Positions 33,337 through 41,280 of a DNA stretch of 64,000 nt are shown in pieces (position 1 is the first letter of the stretch; every line of letters begins with the position of its first letter). The DNA is taken from positions 124,001-188,000 of the forward strand of contig NZ_FOQH01000002.1 of the NCBI RefSeq assembly GCF_900113695.1, given 5' to 3'. A program made the position numbers and the translations under genes. Source of the stretch: Albimonas pacifica (GTDB lineage Bacteria; Pseudomonadota; Alphaproteobacteria; Rhodobacterales; Rhodobacteraceae). The notes under the pieces were generated by a model. The model saw nothing but the letters and a program-made list of their open reading frames with translations. It was not told where the DNA came from and searched no databases.

Positions 33337-36300
33337 TGGCCCGTCGCCTGCCGCAGGGCGGTCGCCTCGTCGACCGCTTCCGCCCGCTGCCCTTCGACTG
33401 GAACGGCAAGCGCCTCGAGGGCGTCGCGGGCGACACGCTCGCCTCGGCGCTGCTCGCCAACGACAAGGTCCTGATGGGCCGCTCGTTCAAGTATCACCGC
33501 CCGCGCGGGGTGGTGGGCGCATCCTCGGAGGAGCCCAACGCGCTGGTCGCGGTGGGCGCGGGCTCGCGCCGCACGCCCAACCTGCGCGCCACCACCACGC
33601 AGCTCAAGGTCGGCATGCAGGTGGAGAGCCAGAACCACTGGCCCAGCCTCGAGGCCGACGTCGGCGAGCTGAACGCGCTCGCCGCGCCGTTCTTCCCCGC
33701 GGGTTTCTACTACAAGACCTTCATCCACCCCCGCCGGGCGTGGAAGCACGTGTTCGAGCCCTTCATCCGCCAGGCCGCGGGCCTGGGCAAGGCGCCGACC
33801 GCGCCCGATCCGGACCGCTACGAGCACTTCCACTACTATACGGACGTGCTGGTGGTGGGCGGCGGGGTCTCGGGCCTCGCCGCCGCGCGGGCCGCGGCGG
33901 GCGCGGGCGCGCGGGTGCTGCTGGTCGAGCAGGGCGCCCACTGGGGCGGCCGCGCCCCGGCCGACGGGATCGAGATCGACGGCGCCCCCGCCGCCGACTG
34001 GATCGAGGCCCAGGTCGCCGCGCTCGCCGAGGCCGGCGTCGCGATGCGCCTCAACACCCAGGCCGCGGGCGTCTACGACCACGGCTACGTGCTCGCCTCC
34101 GAGCGGCTGGAGGAGGCGCCCGAGGGCGGTCCCGCCCTGCGCGAGCGGCTGTGGCGGATCCGGGCGAAGCAGGTGGTGCTGGCGTCCGGCGCCATCGAGC
34201 GGCCGGTGGCCTTCGCCGGCAACGACCGTCCCGGCGTGATGCTGGCGGGCGCGGTGCGCGACTTCCTCGACCTCTACGGCGTGGCCGTGGGGGACCGGGT
34301 GGTGGTCGCGACCAACAACGACGACGCCTACCGCACGGCGCTCGCCCTGCACGCGGCCGGCATTGCCGTGCCCGCGATCCTCGACGCGCGCGAGACGCCG
34401 ACGGGCCCGCTGGTCGAGGCGGCGCGGGCGGCGGGGCTGGACGTGCGCGGCGGCTTCGGTCCGATCCGGACCGAGGGCCATTCGCGCGTCAGCGGCCTCG
34501 CCGTCGGCCGGGTCGACGGCAACGGCGTGGGGGTCGAGACGATCCCCTGCGACGCGGTCGCCGTCTCCGGCGGCTGGTCGCCGGCGGTGCACCTGTGGAG
34601 CCACTGCGGCGGCAAGCTGACCTGGGACGAGGCGACGCTCCAGTTCCGCCCCGACCCCAAGCGCCCGCCGACCGGCGTCGACGGCGAGGGTTTTGCAATC
34701 TGCGCCGGAACCGCCAACGGCGAGCTGCACGCGGTCGCATCGCTCGCCGATGCGGCGGTCGCGGGCGCCAGGGCCGCCGCCGCGGCGGGCGCGACGGGCG
34801 AGGCTCCGGCCGCGCCCAAGGTCTCCGCGCCCGAGGAAGGGGCCGTCGTTCCGCTGTGGACCTGCCCTGCGAAGATGCCGCCGAAGCTGGCCGCCAAGGC
34901 GTTCCTGGATTTCCAGAACGACGTGAAGGTCTCGGACGTGCAGCTCGCCAGCCGCGAGGGCTACGTCTCGGTCGAACATGCCAAGCGCTACACCACGCTG
35001 GGCATGGCGACGGACCAGGGGAAGCTGTCGAACATCCCCGGGCTGGCGGTGCTGGCCGAGGCCCGCGGCGCCCCGATCCCCGAGGTCGGGACCACCACCT
35101 TCCGCCCGCCCTACACGCCCCTGACCTTCGGGGCGATCACGGGCTCGGCCAAGGACGAGCTGTTCAAGCCGATCCGCCGCACCCCGCTCGACGCCTGGCT
35201 CGACCGCCACGGCGCCGTGTGGGAGCCCGTCGGCGACTGGCGGCGCCCCTACGCGATCCGCCAGCAGGGCGAGAGCACCGAGGAGGCCGTGAACCGCGAG
35301 ATCCTGGGCGTGCGCCGCTCGGTCGGGATCCTGGACGCCTCGACGCTCGGCAAGATCCTGGTGAAGGGGCCGGACGCGGCCGCGTTCCTCGACCGGCTCT
35401 ACACCAACATGATGTCGACGCTGAAGCCGGGGCGCTGCCGCTACGGGCTGATGTGCACCGAGCAGGGGTTCCTGTTCGACGACGGCGTCGCCGCCCGGTT
35501 GAGCGAGGACAGCTTCCTCGTCCACACCACCACCGGCGGCGCCGACCGCGTCCACGCCTGGATGGAGGAGTGGCTGCAGACCGAGTGGTGGGACCTCAAG
35601 GTCTACGTCGCCAACGTCACCGAGCAGTGGGCCCAGATCGCCGTCGCCGGCCCCAACGCCCGCAAGGTGCTGGAGAAGGTGAACGCCGCCGGCGGCGGGG
35701 AGATGGACGTCTCGAAGGCGGCGCTGCCGTTCCTCGCCTGGGCCGAGGGCCGGCTGGGCGCCTTCGACGCGCGGGTCTACCGGATCTCCTTCTCCGGCGA
35801 ACTGAGCTACGAGATCGCCGTGCCCGCCTCCCAGGGCCAGGCCCTGTGGGACGCGCTGATGGAGGCGGGGCGCGAGTTCGACGTCCAGCCCTACGGGACC
35901 GAGGCCCTGCACGTGCTGCGCGCCGAGAAGGGGTTCATCATGATCGGCGACGAGACGGACGGGACCGTCACGCCGCTGGACCTGAACCTCGGCTGGGCGG
36001 TGTCGAAGAAGAAGCCGGACTTCATCGGCAAGCGCGGCCTGATGCGCGCCGACCTGACCCGCCCCGACCGCCTGCGCCTGGTGGGGCTGGAGACGGAGGA
36101 CCCCAGGGTCGTGCTCCCCGACGGCGCCCATGCGGTCGAGGGCCGGCTGGCGGACGGGCGCGAGCGGACCGTCGGCCATGTCACCTCGACCTACTGGTCG
36201 CCGACGCTCGGCCGCTCGATCGCCATGGCGCTCGTCGAGAACGGGCCCGAGCGGATGGGCGAGGTCCTGACTTTCCCCGTCCCGAACGGCCAGCCGATCC

Positions 36301-36359
36301 GGGCGACGATCGTCTCGCCGGTCTTCTTCGACCCCGAGGGGGAGCGCAACGATGTCTGA
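33336..36359 (+). CDS. soxA: Sarcosine oxidase alpha subunit
   Basis: The 1007-residue alpha subunit has an N-terminal 2Fe-2S-ferredoxin-like fold without cluster (about 10-110), an NAD-binding domain with VLVVGGGVSGLAAARAAAGAGA at about 170-191, and a C-terminal GcvT-like aminomethyltransferase domain (about 590-1000; ERLVGL-type folate domain with GAVWEPVGDWRRPY at its start). The latter transfers the methyl carbon of sarcosine to tetrahydrofolate as 5,10-methylene-THF. The start overlaps soxD and the stop overlaps soxG by eight bases. Confidence 0.96.
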   Translation: MARRLPQGGRLVDRFRPLPFDWNGKRLEGVAGDTLASALLANDKVLMGRSFKYHRPRGVVGASSEEPNALVAVGAGSRRTPNLRATTTQLKVGMQVESQNHWPSLEADVGELNALAAPFFPAGFYYKTFIHPRRAWKHVFEPFIRQAAGLGKAPTAPDPDRYEHFHYYTDVLVVGGGVSGLAAARAAAGAGARVLLVEQGAHWGGRAPADGIEIDGAPAADWIEAQVAALAEAGVAMRLNTQAAGVYDHGYVLASERLEEAPEGGPALRERLWRIRAKQVVLASGAIERPVAFAGNDRPGVMLAGAVRDFLDLYGVAVGDRVVVATNNDDAYRTALALHAAGIAVPAILDARETPTGPLVEAARAAGLDVRGGFGPIRTEGHSRVSGLAVGRVDGNGVGVETIPCDAVAVSGGWSPAVHLWSHCGGKLTWDEATLQFRPDPKRPPTGVDGEGFAICAGTANGELHAVASLADAAVAGARAAAAAGATGEAPAAPKVSAPEEGAVVPLWTCPAKMPPKLAAKAFLDFQNDVKVSDVQLASREGYVSVEHAKRYTTLGMATDQGKLSNIPGLAVLAEARGAPIPEVGTTTFRPPYTPLTFGAITGSAKDELFKPIRRTPLDAWLDRHGAVWEPVGDWRRPYAIRQQGESTEEAVNREILGVRRSVGILDASTLGKILVKGPDAAAFLDRLYTNMMSTLKPGRCRYGLMCTEQGFLFDDGVAARLSEDSFLVHTTTGGADRVHAWMEEWLQTEWWDLKVYVANVTEQWAQIAVAGPNARKVLEKVNAAGGGEMDVSKAALPFLAWAEGRLGAFDARVYRISFSGELSYEIAVPASQGQALWDALMEAGREFDVQPYGTEALHVLRAEKGFIMIGDETDGTVTPLDLNLGWAVSKKKPDFIGKRGLMRADLTRPDRLRLVGLETEDPRVVLPDGAHAVEGRLADGRERTVGHVTSTYWSPTLGRSIAMALVENGPERMGEVLTFPVPNGQPIRATIVSPVFFDPEGERNDV

Positions 36360-36891
36360 TCCCGCCGTCTCCTGGTCCCGCGTCCGCGACCGCGGCATGA
36401 TCGGCCTGCGCGCCGACCTCTCGGTCGGGGTCGTGCGCAAGGCCCTGCAGAAGGCCTGCGGGCTGCCCGTCCCCGAGACGCGCCGCCTGTCGGTCAGGGA
36501 CGACCGCCGCCTCGCCTGGATGAGCCCGGACGAGCTGCTGCTGGTGCTGCCCCGGGCCGGGACCGCGCCCGTCCTCGCCGCCGTGGCCGAGGCGATGGAG
36601 GGGCGCCACCACCTGGCCGTCGACCTCTCCGACGCCCGCGCCCTGTTCCGCATCGAGGGGCCCGGCGCGCGCGAGACGCTGGCCAAGGGCGCGCCGGTGG
36701 ACCTGTCGCCGGCGGCCTTCGGCCTGCACGACTTCCGCCGCTCGCGCCTCGGGCAGCTCGCGGCGGCCTTCGGGCAGGTCGCGGAGGAGCCGGACGCGTT
36801 CGAGATGGTCTGCTTCCGCTCGGTCGCGGCCCATGTCGAGCGCTGGCTCGACGTCTCCTGCCGCCCGGGGAGCCTGCCGGGGGTGTTCTGA
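36352..36891 (+). CDS. soxG: Sarcosine oxidase gamma subunit
   Basis: The 179-residue gamma subunit belongs to the GcvT-like SoxG family and packs against alpha near the folate domain. Visible family stretches are MIGLRADLS, LAWMSPDELLLVLP (about 53-66), HHLAVDLSDARALFRIEGPGARETLAKG and the ending VERWLDVSC. It overlaps the soxA stop by eight bases and is the last gene of the sox unit. A perfect hairpin follows 36 bp downstream. Confidence 0.93.
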   Translation: MSDPAVSWSRVRDRGMIGLRADLSVGVVRKALQKACGLPVPETRRLSVRDDRRLAWMSPDELLLVLPRAGTAPVLAAVAEAMEGRHHLAVDLSDARALFRIEGPGARETLAKGAPVDLSPAAFGLHDFRRSRLGQLAAAFGQVAEEPDAFEMVCFRSVAAHVERWLDVSCRPGSLPGVF

Positions 36892-37383
36892 GGCCGCCCC
36901 GCCGACTCGCGCCCGCCGTCGATTCCCGGCCCGCCGCGCCCCGCGCGGCGGGCCATGCATTTGCGGACATGCTGCGTTGCAGCAGGCGCGAGGCTGGGCC
37001 CGCAGCGCCGTCCCGGCAGGGCGGCCAGAGCGCCCCCCAGGCGGCGGCCGCGCTTGTCCCGGCGCCTTCAGACCGTCCGCCAACCCCTTCCGCGGCAACG
37101 CCATGAACGGCGACTGAGCGCAAAAAGCCCCCGCGCTTCAAGCACTTGCAGCGGTCCAACTGACGTGCGCGTCAGGTGGCGGCGAGGGCGCCGATAGGGT
37201 CAACGCTGCTGACCAAGCCATGCACGAAATGCAGAGCGGCTTTCGAAATTACCGCACTGCACAAAACGGTAAGGAGTTCCGATTATAACAGCCAAGCAAA
37301 CGACGAACGACGCCCCGCTCGACGCGGACCTCGGGACGGAAACGAGACCAGCGCCGGGGCGGACCCAGGATCGGAGAAGACGG
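36892..37383 (+). other. 492-bp leader/promoter region of the small-RNA locus
   Basis: Apart from the soxG hairpin no gene is visible. The stretch 37225-37300 is distinctly richer in A and T than the surroundings (CGAAATTACC..., TAAGGAGTTCCGATTATAAC) and is the likely promoter and leader of the downstream small-protein/sRNA transcript. A TATAAC box is at 37285-37290, but I see no matching -35. RpoHI/RpoHII promoters drive the corresponding locus in Rhodobacter sphaeroides; I could not identify such a motif with confidence. Confidence 0.45.
36928..36954 (+). terminator. Hairpin ending the sox unit
   Basis: GGCCCGCCGCGC (36928-36939) and GCGCGGCGGGCC (36943-36954) form a perfect 12-pair stem with a three-base loop, 36 bp after soxG. 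Only a weak T-run (CATTTG) follows. It is the probable end of the soxDAG transcript. Confidence 0.6.
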
Positions 37384-37539
37384 ATGACCAAGAAGCTGAC
37401 CCACATCGAGATCGCCCAGATCGAAGCCGACGCCCGCCGCCTGCGCGCCGTCGCGATGCGCGACATGGTCCTCGGCCTCGGCGCCTGGCTGCGCGGCCTC
37501 TTCGGCGGCCACGCCGGCGCCGACGCCCGCCGCGCCTGA
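37384..37539 (+). CDS. 51-residue basic small protein at the head of the sRNA array (CcaF1/RSP_7527-like)
   Basis: The product starts MTKKLTHIEIAQIEADARRL, has a helical arginine-rich middle (RRLRAVAMRD), a hydrophobic stretch VLGLGAWLRGLFG and an Arg/Ala end. A GGAGAAGA ribosome site lies just upstream. It resembles small proteins of the DUF1127/RSP_7527 type of Rhodobacterales. In Rhodobacter sphaeroides, the CcsR sRNAs follow RSP_6037 (CcaF1), a small DUF1127 protein that acts on RNA processing. The typical C-terminal DUF1127 arginine motif is not clearly present here, so family membership is inferred from size, composition and location. Confidence 0.7.
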   Translation: MTKKLTHIEIAQIEADARRLRAVAMRDMVLGLGAWLRGLFGGHAGADARRA

Positions 37540-37563
37540 GCGGCCCCGGCCCCCGGGCCGGAC

Positions 37564-37580
37564 GCGGTCCCCAGGACCGC
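37564..37580 (+). other. Hairpin between small gene and sRNA array
   Basis: GCGGTCC (37564-37570) and GGACCGC (37574-37580) form a perfect seven-pair stem, 24 bp after the small gene. Two further GTCGTC/GACGAC stems follow within 37590-37662. These hairpins lack the UCCUCCC loop of the array and may be processing or partial termination signals between mRNA and sRNAs. Confidence 0.45.
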
Positions 37581-37671
37581 CTGAACGACGCCGACGACGG
37601 AGATGTCGTCGAGCGGTCCGCGACGGACGCGTCGTCAGATGATCGACGACCGAGACGTCGTCAAGAGATCG

Positions 37672-37838
37672 CCGCCGCCGAGGGTCCTCCCTCCCGAAGC
37701 GTCGGTGGAACAGGGGCGAAGGGTCCTCCCTCCCGACGCCTCTGCGAGACCCTCAGGGCATCGGCCGCTCTCCTCCCTGCGGCCCGCCTGAACGGTCCTT
37801 GCCCCGGCCGGTCCTCCCTCCGGACCGGGGCGCCCATT
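37672..37838 (+). ncRNA. sRNA repeat unit 1 (most diverged)
   Basis: This unit holds hairpins with loop motifs near 37685, 37724, 37771 and 37812. It differs most from the others, for instance CGCCTC in place of CGCCCC opposite GGGGCG, a change that keeps pairing as G-U. The third loop carries CTCCTCCCT, closest to the published CCUCCUCCC motif. The fourth hairpin GCCCCGGCCGG/CCGGACCGGGGC has no T-run after it. Confidence 0.75.
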
Positions 37839-38001
37839 CCGCCGCGACGGGTCCTCCCCCCGGCGCGGCGGCGAGACAGGGGCGAAGGGTCCTCCCTCCC
37901 GCCGCCCCTGCGAGACCTTCGGGCCCCCGCCGCTCCTCCCTGCGGCCGGCCCGGACGGTCCTTGCCCCGGCCGGTCCTCCCTCCGGACCGGGGCGCCCAT
38001 T
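37839..38001 (+). ncRNA. sRNA repeat unit 2
   Basis: This 163-bp unit has loops near 37851, 37891, 37936 and 37975. It is nearly identical to unit 3 except for its third hairpin and a few positions, indicating recent duplication. Its first hairpin pairs CCGCCGCG-A-CGG with CCG-G-CGCGGCGG, leaving a GTCCTCCCC loop. No T-run follows the fourth hairpin. Confidence 0.75.
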
Positions 38002-38164
38002 CCGCCGCGACGGGTCCTCCCCCCGGCGCGGCGGCGAGACAGGGGCGAAGGGTCCTCCCTCCCGCCGCCCCTGCGAGACCTCCGGGCCCCCGCCGCGCCT
38101 CCCTGCGGCCGGCCCGGACGGTCCTTGCCCCGGCCGGTCCTCCCTCCGGTCGGGGCGTTTTCTT
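38002..38164 (+). ncRNA. sRNA repeat unit 3
   Basis: The unit has loops near 38014, 38054, 38098 (variant GCCTCCCT) and 38139. The fourth hairpin GCCCCGGCCGG/CCGGTCGGGGC (one G-U) is followed by GTTTTCTT, so it can act as a partial factor-independent terminator inside the array. Confidence 0.75.
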
Positions 38165-38327
38165 CCGCCGCGAAGGGTCCTCCCCCCGACGCGGCGGTCG
38201 GACAGGGTCGACGGGTCCTCCCTCCCGCCGCGCCTGCCGCGACCTCCGGGCCTGCGCCGCGCCTCCCTGCGGCCGCCCCGGACGGTCCATGAGCCCCGAC
38301 CGGTCCTCCCTCCGGTCGGGGCTTTTT
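38165..38327 (+). ncRNA. sRNA repeat unit 4 with final terminator
   Basis: The unit has loops near 38179, 38217, 38264 (GCCTCCCT) and 38304. The second hairpin is weaker than in other units (GGTCGACGGG/CCCGCCGCGCC). The last hairpin is a perfect 11-pair stem followed by TTTTT. Confidence 0.75.
38293..38327 (+). terminator. Factor-independent terminator with UCCUCCCU loop
   Basis: GCCCCGACCGG (38293-38303), loop TCCTCCCT and CCGGTCGGGGC (38312-38322) are followed by five T. This is both the last sRNA hairpin and the end of the locus. The 235 bp up to sulP (38328-38562) show nothing else recognisable. Confidence 0.92.
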
Positions 38328-38562
38328 CGTCTCCGGGCCGAGGTTGATGCGACGGAAACCCGCGCGGCGCCTCTGTTGCGCCGCAGCAGCGGTTTCGGTA
38401 GCGAACGGGCGGCCGGGCCCCGCGCGCCCGGGTCCGCCTTTCCGCGGCGAGCGCCGCCCCGTCTCCGCCTCTCGCCGGCCCCGGCCCGAGCCGAGCCCTC
38501 CCGCGCCCCCCACGGGCGCCCCCCGGACGGCCGCCGCGCAAGGCCCCCAACCCGGAGCGCCC

Positions 38563-40047
38563 ATGATCTCCTTCGCCGCCTATCGCGATTCCTGGATCGG
38601 CAGCCCCCGCGCCGACCTCCTCTCCGGCCTCGTGGTGGCGCTGGCGCTGATCCCCGAGGCGATCGCCTTCTCGATCATCGCGGGCGTGGACCCCAAGGTC
38701 GGGCTCTACGCGTCGTTCTCCATCGCGCTGCTGACCGCCATCGCCGGCGGGCGGCCGGGGATGATCTCGGCGGCCACCGCGGCGACCGCGGTGCTGATGG
38801 TGACGCTGGTCAGGGACCACGGGCTGGAGTACCTGCTCGCCGCCACGGTGCTGGCGGGCGCGCTGCAGGTGCTGGCGGGGGCGGCCCGGCTGGGTCGGGT
38901 GATGACCTTCGTCTCCCGCTCGGTGATGACGGGGTTCGTGAACGCGCTCGCGATCCTGATCTTCATGGCCCAGCTTCCGGAGCTGACGGGCGTCACCTGG
39001 ATCACCTACGTGATGGTCGCCGCCGGGCTGGGGGTGATCTACCTGTTCCCGATGGTCACCAAGGCGATCCCCTCGCCGCTGGTCTGCATCCTCCTGCTGA
39101 CGGCGGTCTCGCTGACCTTCGGGCTCGACGTGCGCAGCGTCTCGGACATGGGCGAGCTGCCCACGACCTTCCCGGCCTTCGCGGCGCCCGACGTGCCGCT
39201 CACCCTCGAGACGCTGCAGATCATCCTGCCCTATTCGCTGGCGGTGGCCGCGGTGGGGCTGCTGGAAAGCCTGATGACCGCCAACCTGGTGGACGAGCTG
39301 ACCGACACGCCTTCTTCGCGCACGCAGGAGTGCATCGGCCAGGGCGTCGCCAACTTCGCCACCGGCTTCATCGGCGGCATGGCGGGCTGCGCGATGATCG
39401 GCCAGTCGATGATCAACGTGAAGTCGGGCGGGCGCGGGCGCCTCAGCTGCGCCTTCGCGGGCGTGATGCTGCTGATCTTCTGCGTGATGCTGGGCGACTG
39501 GGTCGGGCTGATCCCGATGCCGGCGCTGGTCGCGATCATGATCATGGTCTCGGTCGGCACCTTCTCCTGGTCCTCGATCCGGGACCTGCGCACGCATCCG
39601 CGGTCGTCCTCCGTGGTGATGCTCGCGACCGTGGCGGTGGTGGTCTACACCCACAACCTGGCGCTGGGCGTGCTGACCGGCGTGCTGCTGTCGGGGATCT
39701 TCTTCGCCGGCAAGATCGCCCAGATCTTCCGCGTGACCTCCGAGCTCTCCGCCGACGGGCGCCATCGCGCCTACCGGGTCGAGGGGCAGGTGTTCTTCGC
39801 CTCGGCCGAGCGCTTCGCCGCCGCCTTCGACTTCCGCGAGGCGCTGGAGCGGGTGACCATCGACGTCTCCGCCGCCCACATCTGGGACATCTCCTCGGTG
39901 GCGGCGCTGGACATGATCGTGTTGAAGTTCCGCCGGGAGGGGGCCGAGGTGGAGATCCTCGGCCTGAACGAGGCCAGCTCGACCATCGTCGACCGGCTGG
40001 CGGAGCACGACAAGCCGGGCGCGCTCGACCGCCTGGCCGGACACTGA
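38563..40047 (+). CDS. SulP family anion transporter with STAS domain
   Basis: This 494-residue inner-membrane protein has a hydrophobic domain (about 15-390) with the SulP opening [36 protein letters not shown] soluble C-terminal STAS domain follows (about 405-485; [33 protein letters not shown]). SulP proteins carry sulfate, bicarbonate or other anions; the substrate cannot be read from sequence. The short form of the STAS domain resembles bacterial SulP proteins of the DauA/BicA type. A universal stress protein gene follows after 28 bp, a common pairing. Confidence 0.9.
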   Translation: MISFAAYRDSWIGSPRADLLSGLVVALALIPEAIAFSIIAGVDPKVGLYASFSIALLTAIAGGRPGMISAATAATAVLMVTLVRDHGLEYLLAATVLAGALQVLAGAARLGRVMTFVSRSVMTGFVNALAILIFMAQLPELTGVTWITYVMVAAGLGVIYLFPMVTKAIPSPLVCILLLTAVSLTFGLDVRSVSDMGELPTTFPAFAAPDVPLTLETLQIILPYSLAVAAVGLLESLMTANLVDELTDTPSSRTQECIGQGVANFATGFIGGMAGCAMIGQSMINVKSGGRGRLSCAFAGVMLLIFCVMLGDWVGLIPMPALVAIMIMVSVGTFSWSSIRDLRTHPRSSSVVMLATVAVVVYTHNLALGVLTGVLLSGIFFAGKIAQIFRVTSELSADGRHRAYRVEGQVFFASAERFAAAFDFREALERVTIDVSAAHIWDISSVAALDMIVLKFRREGAEVEILGLNEASSTIVDRLAEHDKPGALDRLAGH

Positions 40048-40075
40048 GCGCGAAACGCGCCGGGAGGAGGGGAAC

Positions 40076-40924
40076 ATGAGCGGCAAGCTGGTCGCCCTGG
40101 TCGACGGGTCCGAATATTCGCGCAGCGTCTGCGAGCACGCCGCCTGGCTCTCGGCGCGCACCGGCCGCTCGGTGGAGCTTCTGCACGTCATCGGCCGGCG
40201 CCATGCCGCCACCGGGGACTTCTCGGGCGCCATCGCGCTCGGGGCCCGGACGGCGCTGCTGGAGGAGCTCTCCGAGCTCGACGCGCGCATGGCCCGCCTC
40301 GCCCAGACCCGGGGCCGCGCGATCCTGGAGGACGCGGAGGCGATCCTGAAGGGGCAGGGGATCGAGACCTCCTCCCGCCTGCGGATCGGCGACCTGCTCG
40401 ACGAGGTGCAGGAGGCCGCGGCCGACGCCGACATGGTGGTGATCGGCAAGCGCGGCGAGGCGGCGGACTTCGCCAGGGGGCACCTCGGCTCGAACCTCGA
40501 GCGGGTGGCGCGGGCGGCGGACCGGCCGGTCTTCGTGGCCTCGCGCGCCTATCGGCCGATCTCGAAGGTGCTGGTGGCCTTCGACGCCGGCGCCTCGGCG
40601 CTGAAGGCGGTGGACCACATGTCCCGCTCGCCGACCGCGGTCGGCCTGCGCTTCCGCCTGGTCTTCGCCGGCGCCGAGACCGCCGAGAGCCGTCGGGCCC
40701 TGGAAGGCGCCGCGGCGATCCTGGAAGGGGCGGGCCTGGCGGTGGAGACCGCGATCCTGCCCGGGACCCCGGCCACCGCGGTGGTCGAGGACGCCGAGCG
40801 CTGGGGGGCGGAGATGCTGGTGATGGGGGCCTACGGCCATTCCCGCATCCGCTCGATGATCATCGGGTCCGTGACCGAGGAGCTGCTGCGCGGCTGCCGG
40901 CTGCCGGTGTTCCTGTTCCGCTGA
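40076..40924 (+). CDS. Tandem-domain universal stress protein
   Basis: The 282-residue cytosolic protein has two UspA folds: residues 1-150 (LVALVDGSEYSRSVCEHAAWLSARTG; VIGKRGEAADFARGHLGSNLERVARAADRPVFV) and 155-282 (VLVAFDAGASALKAVDHM; LVMGAYGHSRIRSMIIGSVTEELLRGCRLPVFLF). The ATP-binding G-2x-G-9x-G pattern is visible in both, as GHLGSNLERV and GAYGHSRIRS...GSVTEE. GGGAGGAGGGG precedes the ATG. It is likely co-transcribed with sulP. Confidence 0.9.
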   Translation: MSGKLVALVDGSEYSRSVCEHAAWLSARTGRSVELLHVIGRRHAATGDFSGAIALGARTALLEELSELDARMARLAQTRGRAILEDAEAILKGQGIETSSRLRIGDLLDEVQEAAADADMVVIGKRGEAADFARGHLGSNLERVARAADRPVFVASRAYRPISKVLVAFDAGASALKAVDHMSRSPTAVGLRFRLVFAGAETAESRRALEGAAAILEGAGLAVETAILPGTPATAVVEDAERWGAEMLVMGAYGHSRIRSMIIGSVTEELLRGCRLPVFLFR

Positions 40925-41055
40925 GGGGCGGGGTCGTCGGCCCACAGGCGCCCTGCGGGCGGGCTGGGCTGCGGGGCGCCCGGGGGAGGGGCTCTCCCGC
41001 ACGGGCTGGCCGGGGAGCCTCCGGCGGGCTCCTGACTCACCAAAGAACAAGCCCC

Positions 41056-41218
41056 GCGCCTGGTCTCCGGACCCGTCTCTCGCCGATGGATGCCTGAGCG
41101 ACTCGCCCGACGCGGTCAAGGACAAGCCGCGCAAGCGCGGTCGCTTCGCGATCCTTGACCGCGTCGGGCGAGTCGCTCTTCACGGCATCCGCGAGAGACG
41201 GCTCCGGAGAACAGGCGC
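41056..41218. repeat. Long imperfect inverted repeat (about 68-bp arms)
   Basis: The arms 41056-41123 and 41151-41218 are inverted copies at roughly 85% identity, with a perfect 26-bp core (41097-41122 against 41152-41177; AGCGACTCGCCCGACGCGGT...). The 27-base spacer contains its own small CCGCGC/GCGCGG stem. It lies in the 356-bp gap between the convergent usp and uvrB genes. No transposase or target duplication is visible. It could be a large bidirectional terminator stem or a miniature mobile element; nothing else is seen in the gap except a weak GGAGCC/GGGCTCC stem near 41010-41031. Confidence 0.93.
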
Positions 41219-41280
41219 TCCCCGGCGGGCCTGCGGGCGGGGGCGCCCGGGGCGCGCGCCGGGGCGCGGAGGGCGCGGGT

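Larger units (their letters stand above)
37672..38327 (+). ncRNA. Tandem CcsR/'cuckoo'-like sRNA array: 16 hairpins with UCCUCCC-type loops
   Basis: Four tandem units of 167, 163, 163 and 163 bp each contain four inverted repeats whose loops carry TCCTCCC or a one-base variant. The four stem classes repeat in order: CCGCCGCG/CGCGGCGG, GGGGCG..GGG/CCC..CGCCCC, GCCGC/GCGGC and GCCCCGG-type. CCUCCUCCC-type loops exposed on paired hairpins define the alphaproteobacterial cuckoo/CcsR sRNAs, which compete for or mimic anti-Shine-Dalgarno sequence and are co-transcribed with a small DUF1127 gene upstream. Both features are seen here. Stem compensations (G-U, matched two-base internal loops) in diverged copies support RNA structure. 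Transcription is inferred. Confidence 0.82.

Noticed and set aside
37672-38327. CRISPR array
   Set aside because: The repeat units are 163-167 bp, contiguous and made of distinct hairpins. There are no unique spacers and no cas genes.
37176-40079. A long + strand frame running through the hairpin array into sulP
   Set aside because: It is Pro/Arg-rich, crosses the terminator at 38327 and is out of frame with sulP. The repeat structure is explained by RNA hairpins, not protein.
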